Of a stretch of DNA of 64,000 nt, positions 32,665-43,021 are shown piece after piece. Numbering within the stretch: position 1 is the first letter of the stretch; each line of letters opens with the position of its first letter. Under the pieces are notes generated by a model. It was not told where the DNA came from and made no database searches. It worked only from the letters and a program-made list of their open reading frames with translations. Position numbers and translations under genes: made by a program. The stretch comes from Pseudomonas asgharzadehiana (GTDB lineage Bacteria; Pseudomonadota; Gammaproteobacteria; Pseudomonadales; Pseudomonadaceae), in NCBI RefSeq assembly GCF_019139815.1, contig NZ_CP077079.1, forward strand, positions 5,022,001-5,086,000, read 5' to 3'.

Positions 32665-32830
32665 GGGCTATTCCTGTGCTGAAGATCGGCAAAGTCTAGG
32701 CGCTGAACAGCACTCGGGGCCAGCACCAAATGCACTGTACAAACACCCAGTAAAATCTTGGAGAGTTGCTTCCATCGCCGACACTGCTAGCATCCGTGTC
32801 TCCAAACGCTCCGCACTGCCAAGGATCGCG

Positions 32831-33523
32831 ATGCCATCAACCCCGTTGGACACCCGCTACCAGATCGAAACCCCTGAGGGTATCGACCTCCCGCTGCGCC
32901 CCGCCGGCCTGGTGCCCAGGGCGTTGGCCTTCGCCTTCGACCTTGGTGCGCGCGGCGTGGTCATGGGTGTGCTTCTGGTGCCGCTGGCGCTGCTCGGCAA
33001 TATTGGAATCGGCCTGGGCTCACTGCTGCTGTTCGTGGCGAGCTGGTGGTACATGGTGCTGTTCGAAGTGCTCAACCAAGGCTGCTCACCCGGTAAACAA
33101 GTCATGGGCCTGCGCGTCGTACAGGACGACGGCACCCCCATCGGCTGGTCGGCGTCGCTCATTCGCAACCTGCTGCGGTTTGTCGACATGTTGCCTTTCG
33201 GCTACTTTCTTGGCGCTATCAGCTGCCTGCAGCATCCTAATTTCAAACGCCTTGGCGACTTGGCCGCCGGCACGCTGGTGGTCTACCGCGAACTGCCCCT
33301 GGCGCGGCCTCGGGTCCCGCAAGCTGCGGCCCTGCGCTTGCCGTTTGCGCTGGAACTGAGTGAGCAACGGGCGATCCTCGGCTTCGCCGAACGCCAGGGT
33401 GAACTCTCTGCTGAACGCGTGCATGAACTGGCCGCTATCCTCGCGACGCCTTTGCAAGTATCCCCGGCGCGCGCCGCCGAGCAACTCAATGGCGTGGCCC
33501 GCGGCCTGTTGGGGCCGACATGA
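32831..33523 (+). CDS. RDD family membrane protein
   Basis: A 230-aa protein with an RDD domain: Arg in PRALAFAFDLGARG, and the terminal RLGDLAAGTLVVYRE signature at about residues 140-154. Two to three transmembrane helices lie at about 25-75 and 110-135. A soluble helical tail of some 75 residues follows. RDD domains are linked to ion transport in a few cases, otherwise unknown. First gene of a six-gene operon; ribosome site AAGGA 5 bases before the ATG; it overlaps the next gene by 4 bp. Confidence 0.88.
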   Translation: MPSTPLDTRYQIETPEGIDLPLRPAGLVPRALAFAFDLGARGVVMGVLLVPLALLGNIGIGLGSLLLFVASWWYMVLFEVLNQGCSPGKQVMGLRVVQDDGTPIGWSASLIRNLLRFVDMLPFGYFLGAISCLQHPNFKRLGDLAAGTLVVYRELPLARPRVPQAAALRLPFALELSEQRAILGFAERQGELSAERVHELAAILATPLQVSPARAAEQLNGVARGLLGPT

Positions 33524-34500
33524 AGCAAAGCATGTTCGAAAGCCGCTACCAGCCCCAATGGCACGCCTTTGCCGAACGACTGACGCAGTTGGAACAAGGC
33601 AAGGCCAAGGCCGCTGATGTAGCCGATTTCCCCCATCAATACCGGCGTCTGTGCCAGCAGTTGGCCTTGGCTCAGGAGCGCGGCTACAGCAGTTACCTGG
33701 TGGATCCTTTGCAACAATTGGCGTTACGCGGCCATCAACAGCTGTACCGTCATCGCAGCCAATTGGCGAGCAACGTGCTGAGCTTCGTCCTGGCGGACTT
33801 CCCGCGACTGGTGCGCGAGCAGTGGCGCTTCGTATTGATCGCCAGCCTGCTGTTCTTTACCAGCCTGTTGGGTATTGCACTGCTGGTCTACCTGTTTCCT
33901 GACCTGATCTACAGCATTGTCAGCGCGCAACAAGTGGCCGAGATGCAAAGTATGTATAACCCTGAAGCCAGCCGCCTGGGGCGCGCCGCCGAACGGGCAT
34001 CGAGCGAAGACTGGATGATGTTCGGCTACTACGTGATGCATAACATCGGTATCGCCTTCCAGACGTTTGCCGCCGGTTTGCTGTTTGGCCTGGGCAGCGT
34101 ATTTTTCCTGATTTTCAACGGGCTGATCATCGGCGCGATTTCCGGGCACTTGACCGAGATCGGCTACGGCCAGACCTTCTGGTCATTCGTCATCGGCCAT
34201 GGTGCCTTTGAGTTGACGGCCATCGCCCTCGCCGGTGCGGCAGGCTTGCAGTTGGGCTGGGCGCTGATCGCCCCAGGGCAGTTGACCCGCGGGGAATCCT
34301 TGCGGCTCGCGGCACGCAAAAGCGTGCAATTGCTTTGCGGTGTGATGATGTTCTTGCTGATCGCCGCGTTCATCGAAGCCTACTGGTCGTCCACTACCCA
34401 GATCGCCCCCTGGGTCAAATACGTGGTTGGGGCTGCACTCTGGCTGCTGGTAATCGCTTACCTGACTTTTGCCGGGAGGGCTCGCCATGCGCCTGAGTGA
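33520..34500 (+). CDS. SpoIIM/DUF95 family membrane protein
   Basis: A 326-aa membrane protein resembling the stage II sporulation protein M family. A soluble N-terminal region (about 1-95) is followed by five or so transmembrane helices. The VFFLIFNGLIIGAISGHLTEIGYG and FVIGHGAFELTAIALAGAAGLQLGWALI segments are typical of the family. In Bacillus SpoIIM is part of the peptidoglycan-degrading DMP complex; pseudomonads do not sporulate. ATGA overlap with the RDD gene and 14-bp overlap with the next. Confidence 0.87.
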   Translation: MKQSMFESRYQPQWHAFAERLTQLEQGKAKAADVADFPHQYRRLCQQLALAQERGYSSYLVDPLQQLALRGHQQLYRHRSQLASNVLSFVLADFPRLVREQWRFVLIASLLFFTSLLGIALLVYLFPDLIYSIVSAQQVAEMQSMYNPEASRLGRAAERASSEDWMMFGYYVMHNIGIAFQTFAAGLLFGLGSVFFLIFNGLIIGAISGHLTEIGYGQTFWSFVIGHGAFELTAIALAGAAGLQLGWALIAPGQLTRGESLRLAARKSVQLLCGVMMFLLIAAFIEAYWSSTTQIAPWVKYVVGAALWLLVIAYLTFAGRARHAPE

Positions 34501-36007
34501 CTCCAGCGTGGTGATTCGACCGCGCACGGCCTGGGAAGCCATGGACCTCGGTGTACTAATGGCCAGGGAACATCGCCGGTTGCTAATGGGTAGCTGGGCG
34601 CTGGTGAGCTTGCCGGTATTCGCCGTGCTAAGCGCGCTGCTGTGGAAATACCCCTCCACCGCCATGTTCCTGTTCTGGTGGTTCAAACCGGCCTTCGACC
34701 GCTTGCCGCTCTATATCCTGTCCAAGGCCTTGTTCGGAGAAACGCCCAGCCTCAAGCAGGCCGTGCGCCAGTGGCCCCGCCTGCTCAAGGGTCAACTCTT
34801 GGCCAGCCTGACCTGGCGCCGACTCAGCCTCAGCCGCAGCTTTGTGATGCCGGTCAGTCAACTTGAAGGCCTGGACGGCCAGGCAAGGCAAAAACGCCTG
34901 GGCGTGCTGCAACAACGCAACGCCGGTGCCGCGAGGTGGTTGACCACGGTTGGCGTACACCTGGAAATCGGACTGTGGTTCGGCTGCATGGCGCTGTTCT
35001 ACCTGTTCATTCCGCAGCAACTTGAACTGGATTGGGATTGGCAGCGCCTGGCACTGGCGACCACCACCGAAGGACTGTGGCTGGAGCATCTGGGCAACGC
35101 TTTCTACGCGTTGATCCTGGTGTTCTGGGAGCCCATTTACGTCGCGTGTGGTTTCAGCCTTTATCTCAATCGTCGCACCGTATTGGAGGCGTGGGACCTG
35201 GAGCTGGTGTTCCGCCGCTTGCGCCAACGCCTGAGTCATGTGGCCACGCTGTTATTGCTGGTGATCGGGCTGACACTGTTGCCCTTCAACCCTCCTGTCA
35301 TGGCAGGCGAAGCCAAGCCGCTGAGTACCCAGGACGCGCGCCGATCCATCAAGTCGATGCTGGAAAAGCCCCCCTTCAAAAACCCGGAAACCGTGACCCG
35401 CTATCGCTTTGGCGAAGAAAAGCCCGCCGCAAAAAACAAGACACACGCCGACAGTAAACTGCCGGGATGGCTGCAAACGCTACTGGGCAACCTCAACAGC
35501 AATGCTTTCAAGCACATTGCCCAAGGCCTGGAGGTGCTGTTATGGAGTCTGCTGGCAGGTGGCCTGGCCCTGCTGGTCTGGCGCTATCGCGACTGGCTGC
35601 AAACATTTGTCAGCCGACGCGGGCCACCCAGCGCCAAAGCAACCCCACCGCTCCCCACGCAATTGTTCGGCCTGGAGCTGGGCACCGACACCTTGCCCGT
35701 CGATATCGCCAGCACCGCCGAGCAACTGTGGCCCACTCAACCGAGGGAAGCACTTGGCCTTCTGTATCGCGGCCTGCTGAGCCGGTTACTGCATGACTTC
35801 AACCTGCCGCTTAAGAGCGCCGATACCGAAGGCCAGGTGCTGGCACGCGTTCAACAATTACAGCAACCGCAACTGCTGGCCTTCAGCGACGAGTTGACCC
35901 GACACTGGCAAAACCTTGCCTACGGTCATCACCTTCCCTCTGCCTCAACCCAGCAAAAATTATGCAGTGATTGGCGCGCCCTGTTCAGTTACGGGGGTCA
36001 TCAATGA
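34487..36007 (+). CDS. DUF4129-containing multi-pass membrane protein
   Basis: A 506-aa protein. Several transmembrane helices occupy the N-terminal 280 residues, another lies at about 350-370. The C-terminal 100 residues (PREALGLLYRGLLSRLLHDF, then WQNLAYG) match DUF4129. Elsewhere DUF4129 is fused to transglutaminase-like domains (TgpA) beside MoxR and DUF58 genes; here no transglutaminase domain is seen. ATG 34487 follows GGGAGG. Confidence 0.82.
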   Translation: MRLSDSSVVIRPRTAWEAMDLGVLMAREHRRLLMGSWALVSLPVFAVLSALLWKYPSTAMFLFWWFKPAFDRLPLYILSKALFGETPSLKQAVRQWPRLLKGQLLASLTWRRLSLSRSFVMPVSQLEGLDGQARQKRLGVLQQRNAGAARWLTTVGVHLEIGLWFGCMALFYLFIPQQLELDWDWQRLALATTTEGLWLEHLGNAFYALILVFWEPIYVACGFSLYLNRRTVLEAWDLELVFRRLRQRLSHVATLLLLVIGLTLLPFNPPVMAGEAKPLSTQDARRSIKSMLEKPPFKNPETVTRYRFGEEKPAAKNKTHADSKLPGWLQTLLGNLNSNAFKHIAQGLEVLLWSLLAGGLALLVWRYRDWLQTFVSRRGPPSAKATPPLPTQLFGLELGTDTLPVDIASTAEQLWPTQPREALGLLYRGLLSRLLHDFNLPLKSADTEGQVLARVQQLQQPQLLAFSDELTRHWQNLAYGHHLPSASTQQKLCSDWRALFSYGGHQ

Positions 36008-37161
36008 GCCGGCTATTGGTGTGGGTTGGGCTGTTATTGATATGCCTGATCGGAGCGGGTGGCCTTTACGCCTGGAGCAACGCGACGCCCTATGACGAAG
36101 TCGTGGATCGCGGCCCTGCCCCACAAGTGCTGGCCAACCCTTACCTGGCGGCCGAACACTTTTTGCGCAAGCAAGGCCTGACGGTGGAGCATGTCAATAG
36201 CCTTGATCGCCTGGCCACCCTGCCCGCCAAGGGCAACAGCCTGTTGTTGCTGGGCGAACGTAGCAATATGTCGCCACGCCAGGCCGGGCAACTGCTCGAC
36301 TGGGCCAAATCCGGCGGCCATCTGCTCCTGGTCGCCGAGGCGCTATGGGATGAAGAAACCGGCAAAAGCGGTGACTTATTACTCGATAGCCTGCATATCC
36401 ACCAGGCCCTGAGTGAGGAGCCGGCTGAGCCCACCCCACCCCGCAAAAAGAAAGCGCCGGACCTGACCAAACTCTATGTCGACAATGAAACCGCCCCGGC
36501 GTACTTCAGCTTCGACACCGACTTCAACCTCACCGACCCCAAGCACCTTGCCCAGTTTTCAGCCAATAGCGCCAGGTCAAGTCACCTGATGCAACGAGAC
36601 CTCGGGCAAGGCCGTGTGACCGTGATTACCGACAGCGACCTGTGGAAAACCACCGATATCGGCAAACACGACAACGCCTGGCTGCTGTGGTACCTGAACC
36701 AGGGTACGGCGGTGACTTTCTTGTTCAACAGTGACGTGGACAACCTGCTGACCCTGCTGCTGCGTTATTTCCCCCAGGCCGCGGTCGCGCTCATTGCGCT
36801 GGTCGCCCTGGCGCTCTGGCAGGCAGGTATGCGCCAAGGCCCGATCCAGGCACCCGCTCCCAAGGCTCGCCGGCAGTTGCAGGAACACTTGAAGGCCAGC
36901 GCCGACTTCCTGCTGCGCCGCAGCAGCCAGGGTTCGCTATTGCACGCGTTGCAGCGCGATATCCAGCGTGCCGCCCGGCGCCGCCATCCTGGCTTTGAGC
37001 ACCTCGACAACACCGAACAATGGCGAGTACTTGAACACCTGACGCGCCAACCCCCTCATGTCATCAGCCAGGCCCTTGGCCCACTCCCGGCAAAACGGCT
37101 TTCCAGCGCCGATTTCAGCCGGCGGGTGGCATGCCTGCAAACCCTCAGGAACGCCCTATGA
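36004..37161 (+). CDS. DUF4350-containing membrane protein
   Basis: A 385-aa protein. TM1 at about 5-24 precedes a periplasmic or extracytoplasmic DUF4350-like domain (NPYLAAEHFLRKQGLTVEHV, LLLGERSNMSPRQAGQLLDW, GGHLLLVAEALW), a Rossmann-like fold. TM2 at about 255-275 is followed by a helical cytoplasmic tail. It overlaps both neighbours by 4 bp (ATGA). Function unknown. Confidence 0.8.
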   Translation: MSRLLVWVGLLLICLIGAGGLYAWSNATPYDEVVDRGPAPQVLANPYLAAEHFLRKQGLTVEHVNSLDRLATLPAKGNSLLLLGERSNMSPRQAGQLLDWAKSGGHLLLVAEALWDEETGKSGDLLLDSLHIHQALSEEPAEPTPPRKKKAPDLTKLYVDNETAPAYFSFDTDFNLTDPKHLAQFSANSARSSHLMQRDLGQGRVTVITDSDLWKTTDIGKHDNAWLLWYLNQGTAVTFLFNSDVDNLLTLLLRYFPQAAVALIALVALALWQAGMRQGPIQAPAPKARRQLQEHLKASADFLLRRSSQGSLLHALQRDIQRAARRRHPGFEHLDNTEQWRVLEHLTRQPPHVISQALGPLPAKRLSSADFSRRVACLQTLRNAL

Positions 37162-38153
37162 GCGAATTTACCAGCGCCAACACCCTGACGACCGAAACCC
37201 TGCAACGCGCCAGCCGGCAGGCCCAGGCTCTGCGCGTTGAACTGCGCAAAGCAGTGATTGGCCAGGAGCAGGTGATCGACGACGTGCTCACCGCACTGAT
37301 CGCCGGCGGCCATGTATTGCTCGAAGGCGTCCCAGGGCTGGGCAAGACTCTGCTTGTACGTGCCCTGGCGCGATGCTTTGAGGGTGACTTCGCGCGGATC
37401 CAATTCACCCCGGACCTGATGCCCAGCGATGTCACCGGCCACGCCGTGTACGACCTGCACACCGAGCAATTCAAGTTGCGCAAGGGGCCGGTGTTCACCC
37501 ACCTGTTGCTGGCCGATGAAATCAACCGAGCCCCGGCCAAGACCCAGGCAGCCTTGCTCGAAGCCATGCAGGAGCGGCAGGTGACCCTCGAAGGCGAGGC
37601 GCTGCCCATCGAGCAGCCGTTTATGGTGTTGGCCACGCAAAACCCCATCGAACAGGAAGGCACCTACCCCCTGCCGGAAGCAGAACTGGACCGTTTCATG
37701 CTCAAGGTGCGCATGGACTATCCCGATGCACAGCAAGAGCTGGAGATGGTGCGTGAAGTGACGCGCTCGTCACGGGCCGACATGCTGGATGTGCAACCGT
37801 TGCGCACCGTGCTGCAAGCCTCGGACGTGCTGCAATTGCAGCAAATCGCCAGTGAACTGGCCCTGGATGAACAAGTGCTCGACTATGCCGTGCGCCTGGC
37901 GCGGGCCACCCGCAGTTGGCCAGGGCTGGCCATAGGTGCCGGCCCACGTGCGTCCATTGCACTGGTGCGCGGCGCCCGCGCCCGGGCATTGTTACGCGGC
38001 GGCGAGTTCGTCACCCCGGATGACATCAAGGGCTGCGCTTTGGCGGTACTGCGCCATCGGGTACGCATTGCACCAGAACTGGACATCGATGGGCTGGAGG
38101 TCGACCAGGTGCTCAAGCAGCTGCTGGACCAGATCCCAGCACCCCGCCAATGA
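37158..38153 (+). CDS. MoxR-family AAA+ ATPase
   Basis: A 331-aa MoxR ATPase. Walker A GVPGLGKT is at residues 57-64, Walker B LLLADEINRAPAKTQ at about 116-130, sensor 1 ATQNPIEQEGTYPLPEAELDRF next, then the lid domain. MoxR ATPases work with vWA or DUF58 partners as chaperones for complex assembly or metal insertion. It directly precedes the DUF58 gene (7 bp) and overlaps the DUF4350 gene by 4 bp. Confidence 0.93.
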   Translation: MSEFTSANTLTTETLQRASRQAQALRVELRKAVIGQEQVIDDVLTALIAGGHVLLEGVPGLGKTLLVRALARCFEGDFARIQFTPDLMPSDVTGHAVYDLHTEQFKLRKGPVFTHLLLADEINRAPAKTQAALLEAMQERQVTLEGEALPIEQPFMVLATQNPIEQEGTYPLPEAELDRFMLKVRMDYPDAQQELEMVREVTRSSRADMLDVQPLRTVLQASDVLQLQQIASELALDEQVLDYAVRLARATRSWPGLAIGAGPRASIALVRGARARALLRGGEFVTPDDIKGCALAVLRHRVRIAPELDIDGLEVDQVLKQLLDQIPAPRQ

Positions 38154-38160
38154 GCTGACC

Positions 38161-39492
38161 ATGAAGCCAACCCGTCTGCTGTTGATCTGGCTCGGCCTAT
38201 TGCTGGGTTTGAACATCTTGCTGGGCACTGCCGCAGCATTGCAGTTCAAAGTGCCCGACACCGTACATTCGGTGGCGTGGGGCTTGCTCCTGGCGCTGTT
38301 GCTGCTGGCCATGCTCGACGCGCTACGGTTGCGGCACCGGCCCTCGCCACGGGTGCAACGGCAGATGCCCGGCAGCTTGGCGTTGGGCCGCTGGGGCGAA
38401 GTACGCCTGAGCCTGGAATGCGACTACCCACAGCCGCTGACAGTCCAGGTGTTCGACCATGTCCCCGATGGTTTAGGCAGGGAAAACCTACCCCAGGCCA
38501 TCGAACTGCGCCCCGGTGAACGCAGTGAGCTGGGCTATCGCCTGCGCCCTCTGCGACGGGGGCATTTCACGTTCAGTCGCTGTGAAGTCCAACTGCCGAG
38601 CCCCTTGGGGCTGTGGTCCGCGCGGCGCTTTATCGAAGCCCACGACACCACTCGCGTCTACCCGGACTTCGCCCGTTTGTATGGAGCGCAACTGCTGGGC
38701 GTAGACAACTGGCTGAGCCAACTGGGGGTGCGTCAACGCCAGCGGCGTGGGTTGGGCCTGGAGTTTCATCAGTTGCGCGAGTTTCGTGAGGGCGACAGCC
38801 TGCGGCAGATCGACTGGAAAGCCACCGCACGGCAACGTACGCCCATTGCCCGAGAGTACCAGGACGAGCGCGATCAACAGATCGTGTTCATGCTCGATTG
38901 CGGCCGACGTATGCGCAGCCAGGATGACGAACTGTCCCATTTTGACCACGCGCTCAACGCCTGCCTGCTACTCAGTTACGTCGCGTTGCGCCAGGGCGAC
39001 GCGGTGGGGCTGTACACTTTTGCCGGCGACCAACCACGCTACCTCGCTCCCGTCAAAGGCAGTGGCCAATTGAACCTGTTGCTCAACTCGGTCTACGACC
39101 TGGACACCACTCGACGAGCCGCCGACTACGAGGCGGCGGCCAGCCAACTGTTGGCCAGGCAAAAACGTCGGGCATTGGTGATTATGGTGACCAACCTGCG
39201 CGATGAAGATGACGAAGCGTTGATGACTGCCGTGAAGCGCATCAGTCGCCAGCATCGGGTGCTGGTGGCCAGCTTGCGTGAAGAAGTACTCGATCGACTG
39301 CGCCAGTCGCCCGTGCAAACAATGCCAGAAGCCTTGGCCTACAGCGCAACGGTGGACTACCTCAACACCCGGGATGAACTGCATGACCGTTTGAACGCGC
39401 ACGGCCTCTCGGTATTGGACACTTTGCCATCAGCCATGGGAGCGGCCCTGGTGACGCATTATCTGGGCTGGAAAAAAGCCGGCGTGTTCTGA
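38161..39492 (+). CDS. DUF58 protein, putative MoxR partner
   Basis: A 443-aa protein. Two transmembrane helices lie at about residues 6-24 and 36-54. The DUF58 signature LREFREGDSLRQIDWKATAR is at about 205-224. It is followed by a vWA-like fold in which the metal site DxSxS is replaced by Asp246-Cys-Gly-Arg-Arg, so metal binding is doubtful. Last gene of the operon; a short GC-rich hairpin at about 39510-39540 may end transcription. Confidence 0.9.
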   Translation: MKPTRLLLIWLGLLLGLNILLGTAAALQFKVPDTVHSVAWGLLLALLLLAMLDALRLRHRPSPRVQRQMPGSLALGRWGEVRLSLECDYPQPLTVQVFDHVPDGLGRENLPQAIELRPGERSELGYRLRPLRRGHFTFSRCEVQLPSPLGLWSARRFIEAHDTTRVYPDFARLYGAQLLGVDNWLSQLGVRQRQRRGLGLEFHQLREFREGDSLRQIDWKATARQRTPIAREYQDERDQQIVFMLDCGRRMRSQDDELSHFDHALNACLLLSYVALRQGDAVGLYTFAGDQPRYLAPVKGSGQLNLLLNSVYDLDTTRRAADYEAAASQLLARQKRRALVIMVTNLRDEDDEALMTAVKRISRQHRVLVASLREEVLDRLRQSPVQTMPEALAYSATVDYLNTRDELHDRLNAHGLSVLDTLPSAMGAALVTHYLGWKKAGVF

Positions 39493-39556
39493 ACCATTAA
39501 CGCCTGGCCACGGCCCGGGTAGCATTACCCGAGCCGGGTCAACCACCGTGCGGTAA

Positions 39557-39916
39557 TCAGACGGATGCCTGCAGGGGGTCAAACCTGAAGTACTGCACCA
39601 ACACACCAATCAATTGCTCATATTCCTCGGGCGCCTGAAGCACGTTGAACCCCGAATCGTAATACTGCGGGTTGATATCTTCGTGGCTCCACAGGCAGGT
39701 CGCCGTAAGGTCAATTGCATGGAAAGTGCCGTCAGCCTCGGGGATCTTCAAGCGCAGCTCGAATTGCGCATTGACCATCATGGGCAACTGGCTGATCAAC
39801 ATCAGTCCATTCCCCGAGACATTACCCAAGAAGCCGATAGGTTTATCGGTAAGACGATTAAACACTTGCAGGAAATAAGGTAGTTGATGCCGCTCGATCC
39901 GTCGGTCGGTAAACAT
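39557..39916 (-). CDS. PilZ-domain cyclic di-GMP receptor
   Basis: A 119-aa single-domain PilZ protein. Both ligand motifs are present: RxxxR as Arg5/Arg9 in TDRRIERH, and NxSxxG at residues 32-37 (NVSGNG). It should bind cyclic di-GMP. No output domain is fused. It is convergent with the DUF58 operon; the 222 bp upstream to the TPR lipoprotein contain nothing I can identify. Confidence 0.9.
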   Translation of the reverse strand: MFTDRRIERHQLPYFLQVFNRLTDKPIGFLGNVSGNGLMLISQLPMMVNAQFELRLKIPEADGTFHAIDLTATCLWSHEDINPQYYDSGFNVLQAPEEYEQLIGVLVQYFRFDPLQASV

Positions 39917-40139
39917 GGTGAGATCGCCATCCAGTGGCCATTATTTGGCCGTGCCAGTGATTCGGAACGAGCACAAACACTCGCTCTCCCTGGATCTCGG
40001 TGTGACAACAGAAAACGTTTTGTCACTGGACAGCTGCCGAGTCCGGGCCCCTCATTCGTTCGAGTAAAACTTATACAAACGAACATACAAAGGATAGCCC
40101 AAGACTGGCAAGAGGCCAGTTAACAAATGACGAATAGCA

Positions 40140-40514
40140 TTACAGTGACGCTGGACTCGGCTTCGCAACGCTCGCACCGGGGTAATGCCCCAGTTGTTGC
40201 AGGGTGTCCAGTCTGGCGCGGGCACGGTAGGCGTACTCGCTCGACGGGTATTGGTTGATGATGAATTGATAGGTCTGCACCGCGTCGACGAACAGTTTCT
40301 GCCGTTCCAGGCATTGCCCACGCAGCATTGAGACCTCGGGCTGCACATAACGCCGAGTGCGGCTTGTGCGGTCGACCTGGGACAATTCCAGGGTAACGCG
40401 CTCACAGTCACCCACCTTGTAAGCACGGTAGGCGTTGTTCAAATGGTGGTCCATTGACCAGCGGGTGCAGCCGACAACACTGACGGCCAGTGCAGCAATG
40501 AGCAGAATTCGCAT
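40140..40514 (-). CDS. TPR-like lipoprotein
   Basis: A 124-aa predicted lipoprotein. The signal MRILLIAALAVSVVGC ends in a lipobox with Cys16. The mature part has tetratricopeptide-like helices (AYRAYKVGDCERVTLELSQV, AVQTYQFIINQYPSSEYAYRARARL). ATG 40514 is chosen over the longer frame at 40556 because the signal peptide starts there. Function unknown; probably periplasmic scaffold on the inner or outer membrane. Confidence 0.8.
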   Translation of the reverse strand: MRILLIAALAVSVVGCTRWSMDHHLNNAYRAYKVGDCERVTLELSQVDRTSRTRRYVQPEVSMLRGQCLERQKLFVDAVQTYQFIINQYPSSEYAYRARARLDTLQQLGHYPGASVAKPSPASL

Positions 40515-40689
40515 GAGGGTTCTCCAGTCTTGTGCAGTGTATCGACCCCTCGTCAAAAATCTTCAAGGCAGTTCGTCTATTCAGCCACAACCAAAACAAG
40601 TCAATCGTCGATAAGTAGTGCAAACGAACAATGACTACAACGAAAGAGCATAGTAGCCTTCCTCAGCGCTTGAACTCAGGAGTCCGTGC

Positions 40690-42141
<1,452 letters not shown>

Positions 42142-42161
42142 GTGACACGCTGAAAAACAAG

Positions 42162-42192
42162 AGCCCCGCCATGTGAATGGCGGGGCTTTTTG
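42162..42192 (+). terminator. Intrinsic terminator after pyk
   Basis: An 11-bp perfect stem AGCCCCGCCAT / ATGGCGGGGCT with a 4-nt loop and a T5 tail. Confidence 0.9.
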
Positions 42193-42241
42193 CTGTAGCC
42201 GGCTACTGATTCATTCAATTCGACGGCCCCGCCGACACGCT

Positions 42242-42991
42242 TTATCTGCGCGTGATAAACCCCGACAACGCCGCAATCGCCTCCGGCGACCTCAACCGCT
42301 GGGTAAACAACGCGCCCTCCTCTTCGATCACCTGCCGCAACTGCTCACGGTCCACGCTCTTCATCAATTGCTTGGTCACCTGCACCGCCCCCAATGCCAG
42401 GTGTTCAAAGCGCAACGCAACTTCCCGCGCCTTGGCCAATGCCGCATCACCACTGCTCAGCGCCTCGGTGGCGATTCCCCACGCGGCGGCCTGTTCACCG
42501 CTGAACGCCTCGCCCAACAGCAGCAATTGCGCGGCTTTCGCATGCCCAAGCAGACGCGGCAGGATCAGGCTCGAACCAAACTCCGGACATAACCCCAGGT
42601 TGACGAACGGCATGCGCAATCTGGCATCGCGGCTGATATACACCAGGTCACAGTGCAGCAGCAGGGTTGTACCAATGCCTATCGCCGGCCCCGCTACCGC
42701 GGCAACCACCGGTTTGCGGCAGTTGAACAGGCTCTGCATGAAGTGAAACGGCGGGCTGTCGAGATCGCTGGGCGGCTGATCGAGAAAGTCGCCTATATCA
42801 TTGCCGGCCGTGAAGCACTCGTGGCTGCCCTGGATCAGTACGGCGTTGAGGGTGGCGTCCGCATCGGCCCGCTCCAGAGCCTCGGCCAGTTGCGTGTACA
42901 TGGCGCGGGTCAGGGCGTTTTTCTTGTCCGGGCGGTTGAGCTGCAGGGTCAGCAACCCGCGCTCGCGTTGCAACAGGATGGCGTCGGTCAT
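42242..42991 (-). CDS. Enoyl-CoA hydratase/isomerase family protein
   Basis: A 249-aa crotonase-fold protein. Oxyanion-hole segments HECFTAGNDIGDF (about 56-68) and AVAGPAIGIGTTLLLHCDLVY (about 98-118) are present; the usual second catalytic Glu of hydratases is less clear. It probably acts on a fatty or aromatic acyl-CoA. It ends a two-gene unit after the ferredoxin reductase (30-bp gap). Confidence 0.88.
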   Translation of the reverse strand: MTDAILLQRERGLLTLQLNRPDKKNALTRAMYTQLAEALERADADATLNAVLIQGSHECFTAGNDIGDFLDQPPSDLDSPPFHFMQSLFNCRKPVVAAVAGPAIGIGTTLLLHCDLVYISRDARLRMPFVNLGLCPEFGSSLILPRLLGHAKAAQLLLLGEAFSGEQAAAWGIATEALSSGDAALAKAREVALRFEHLALGAVQVTKQLMKSVDREQLRQVIEEEGALFTQRLRSPEAIAALSGFITRR

Positions 42992-43021
42992 GGTGCGTCT
43001 CGCGGCTGTGAAGTTCAGCGC

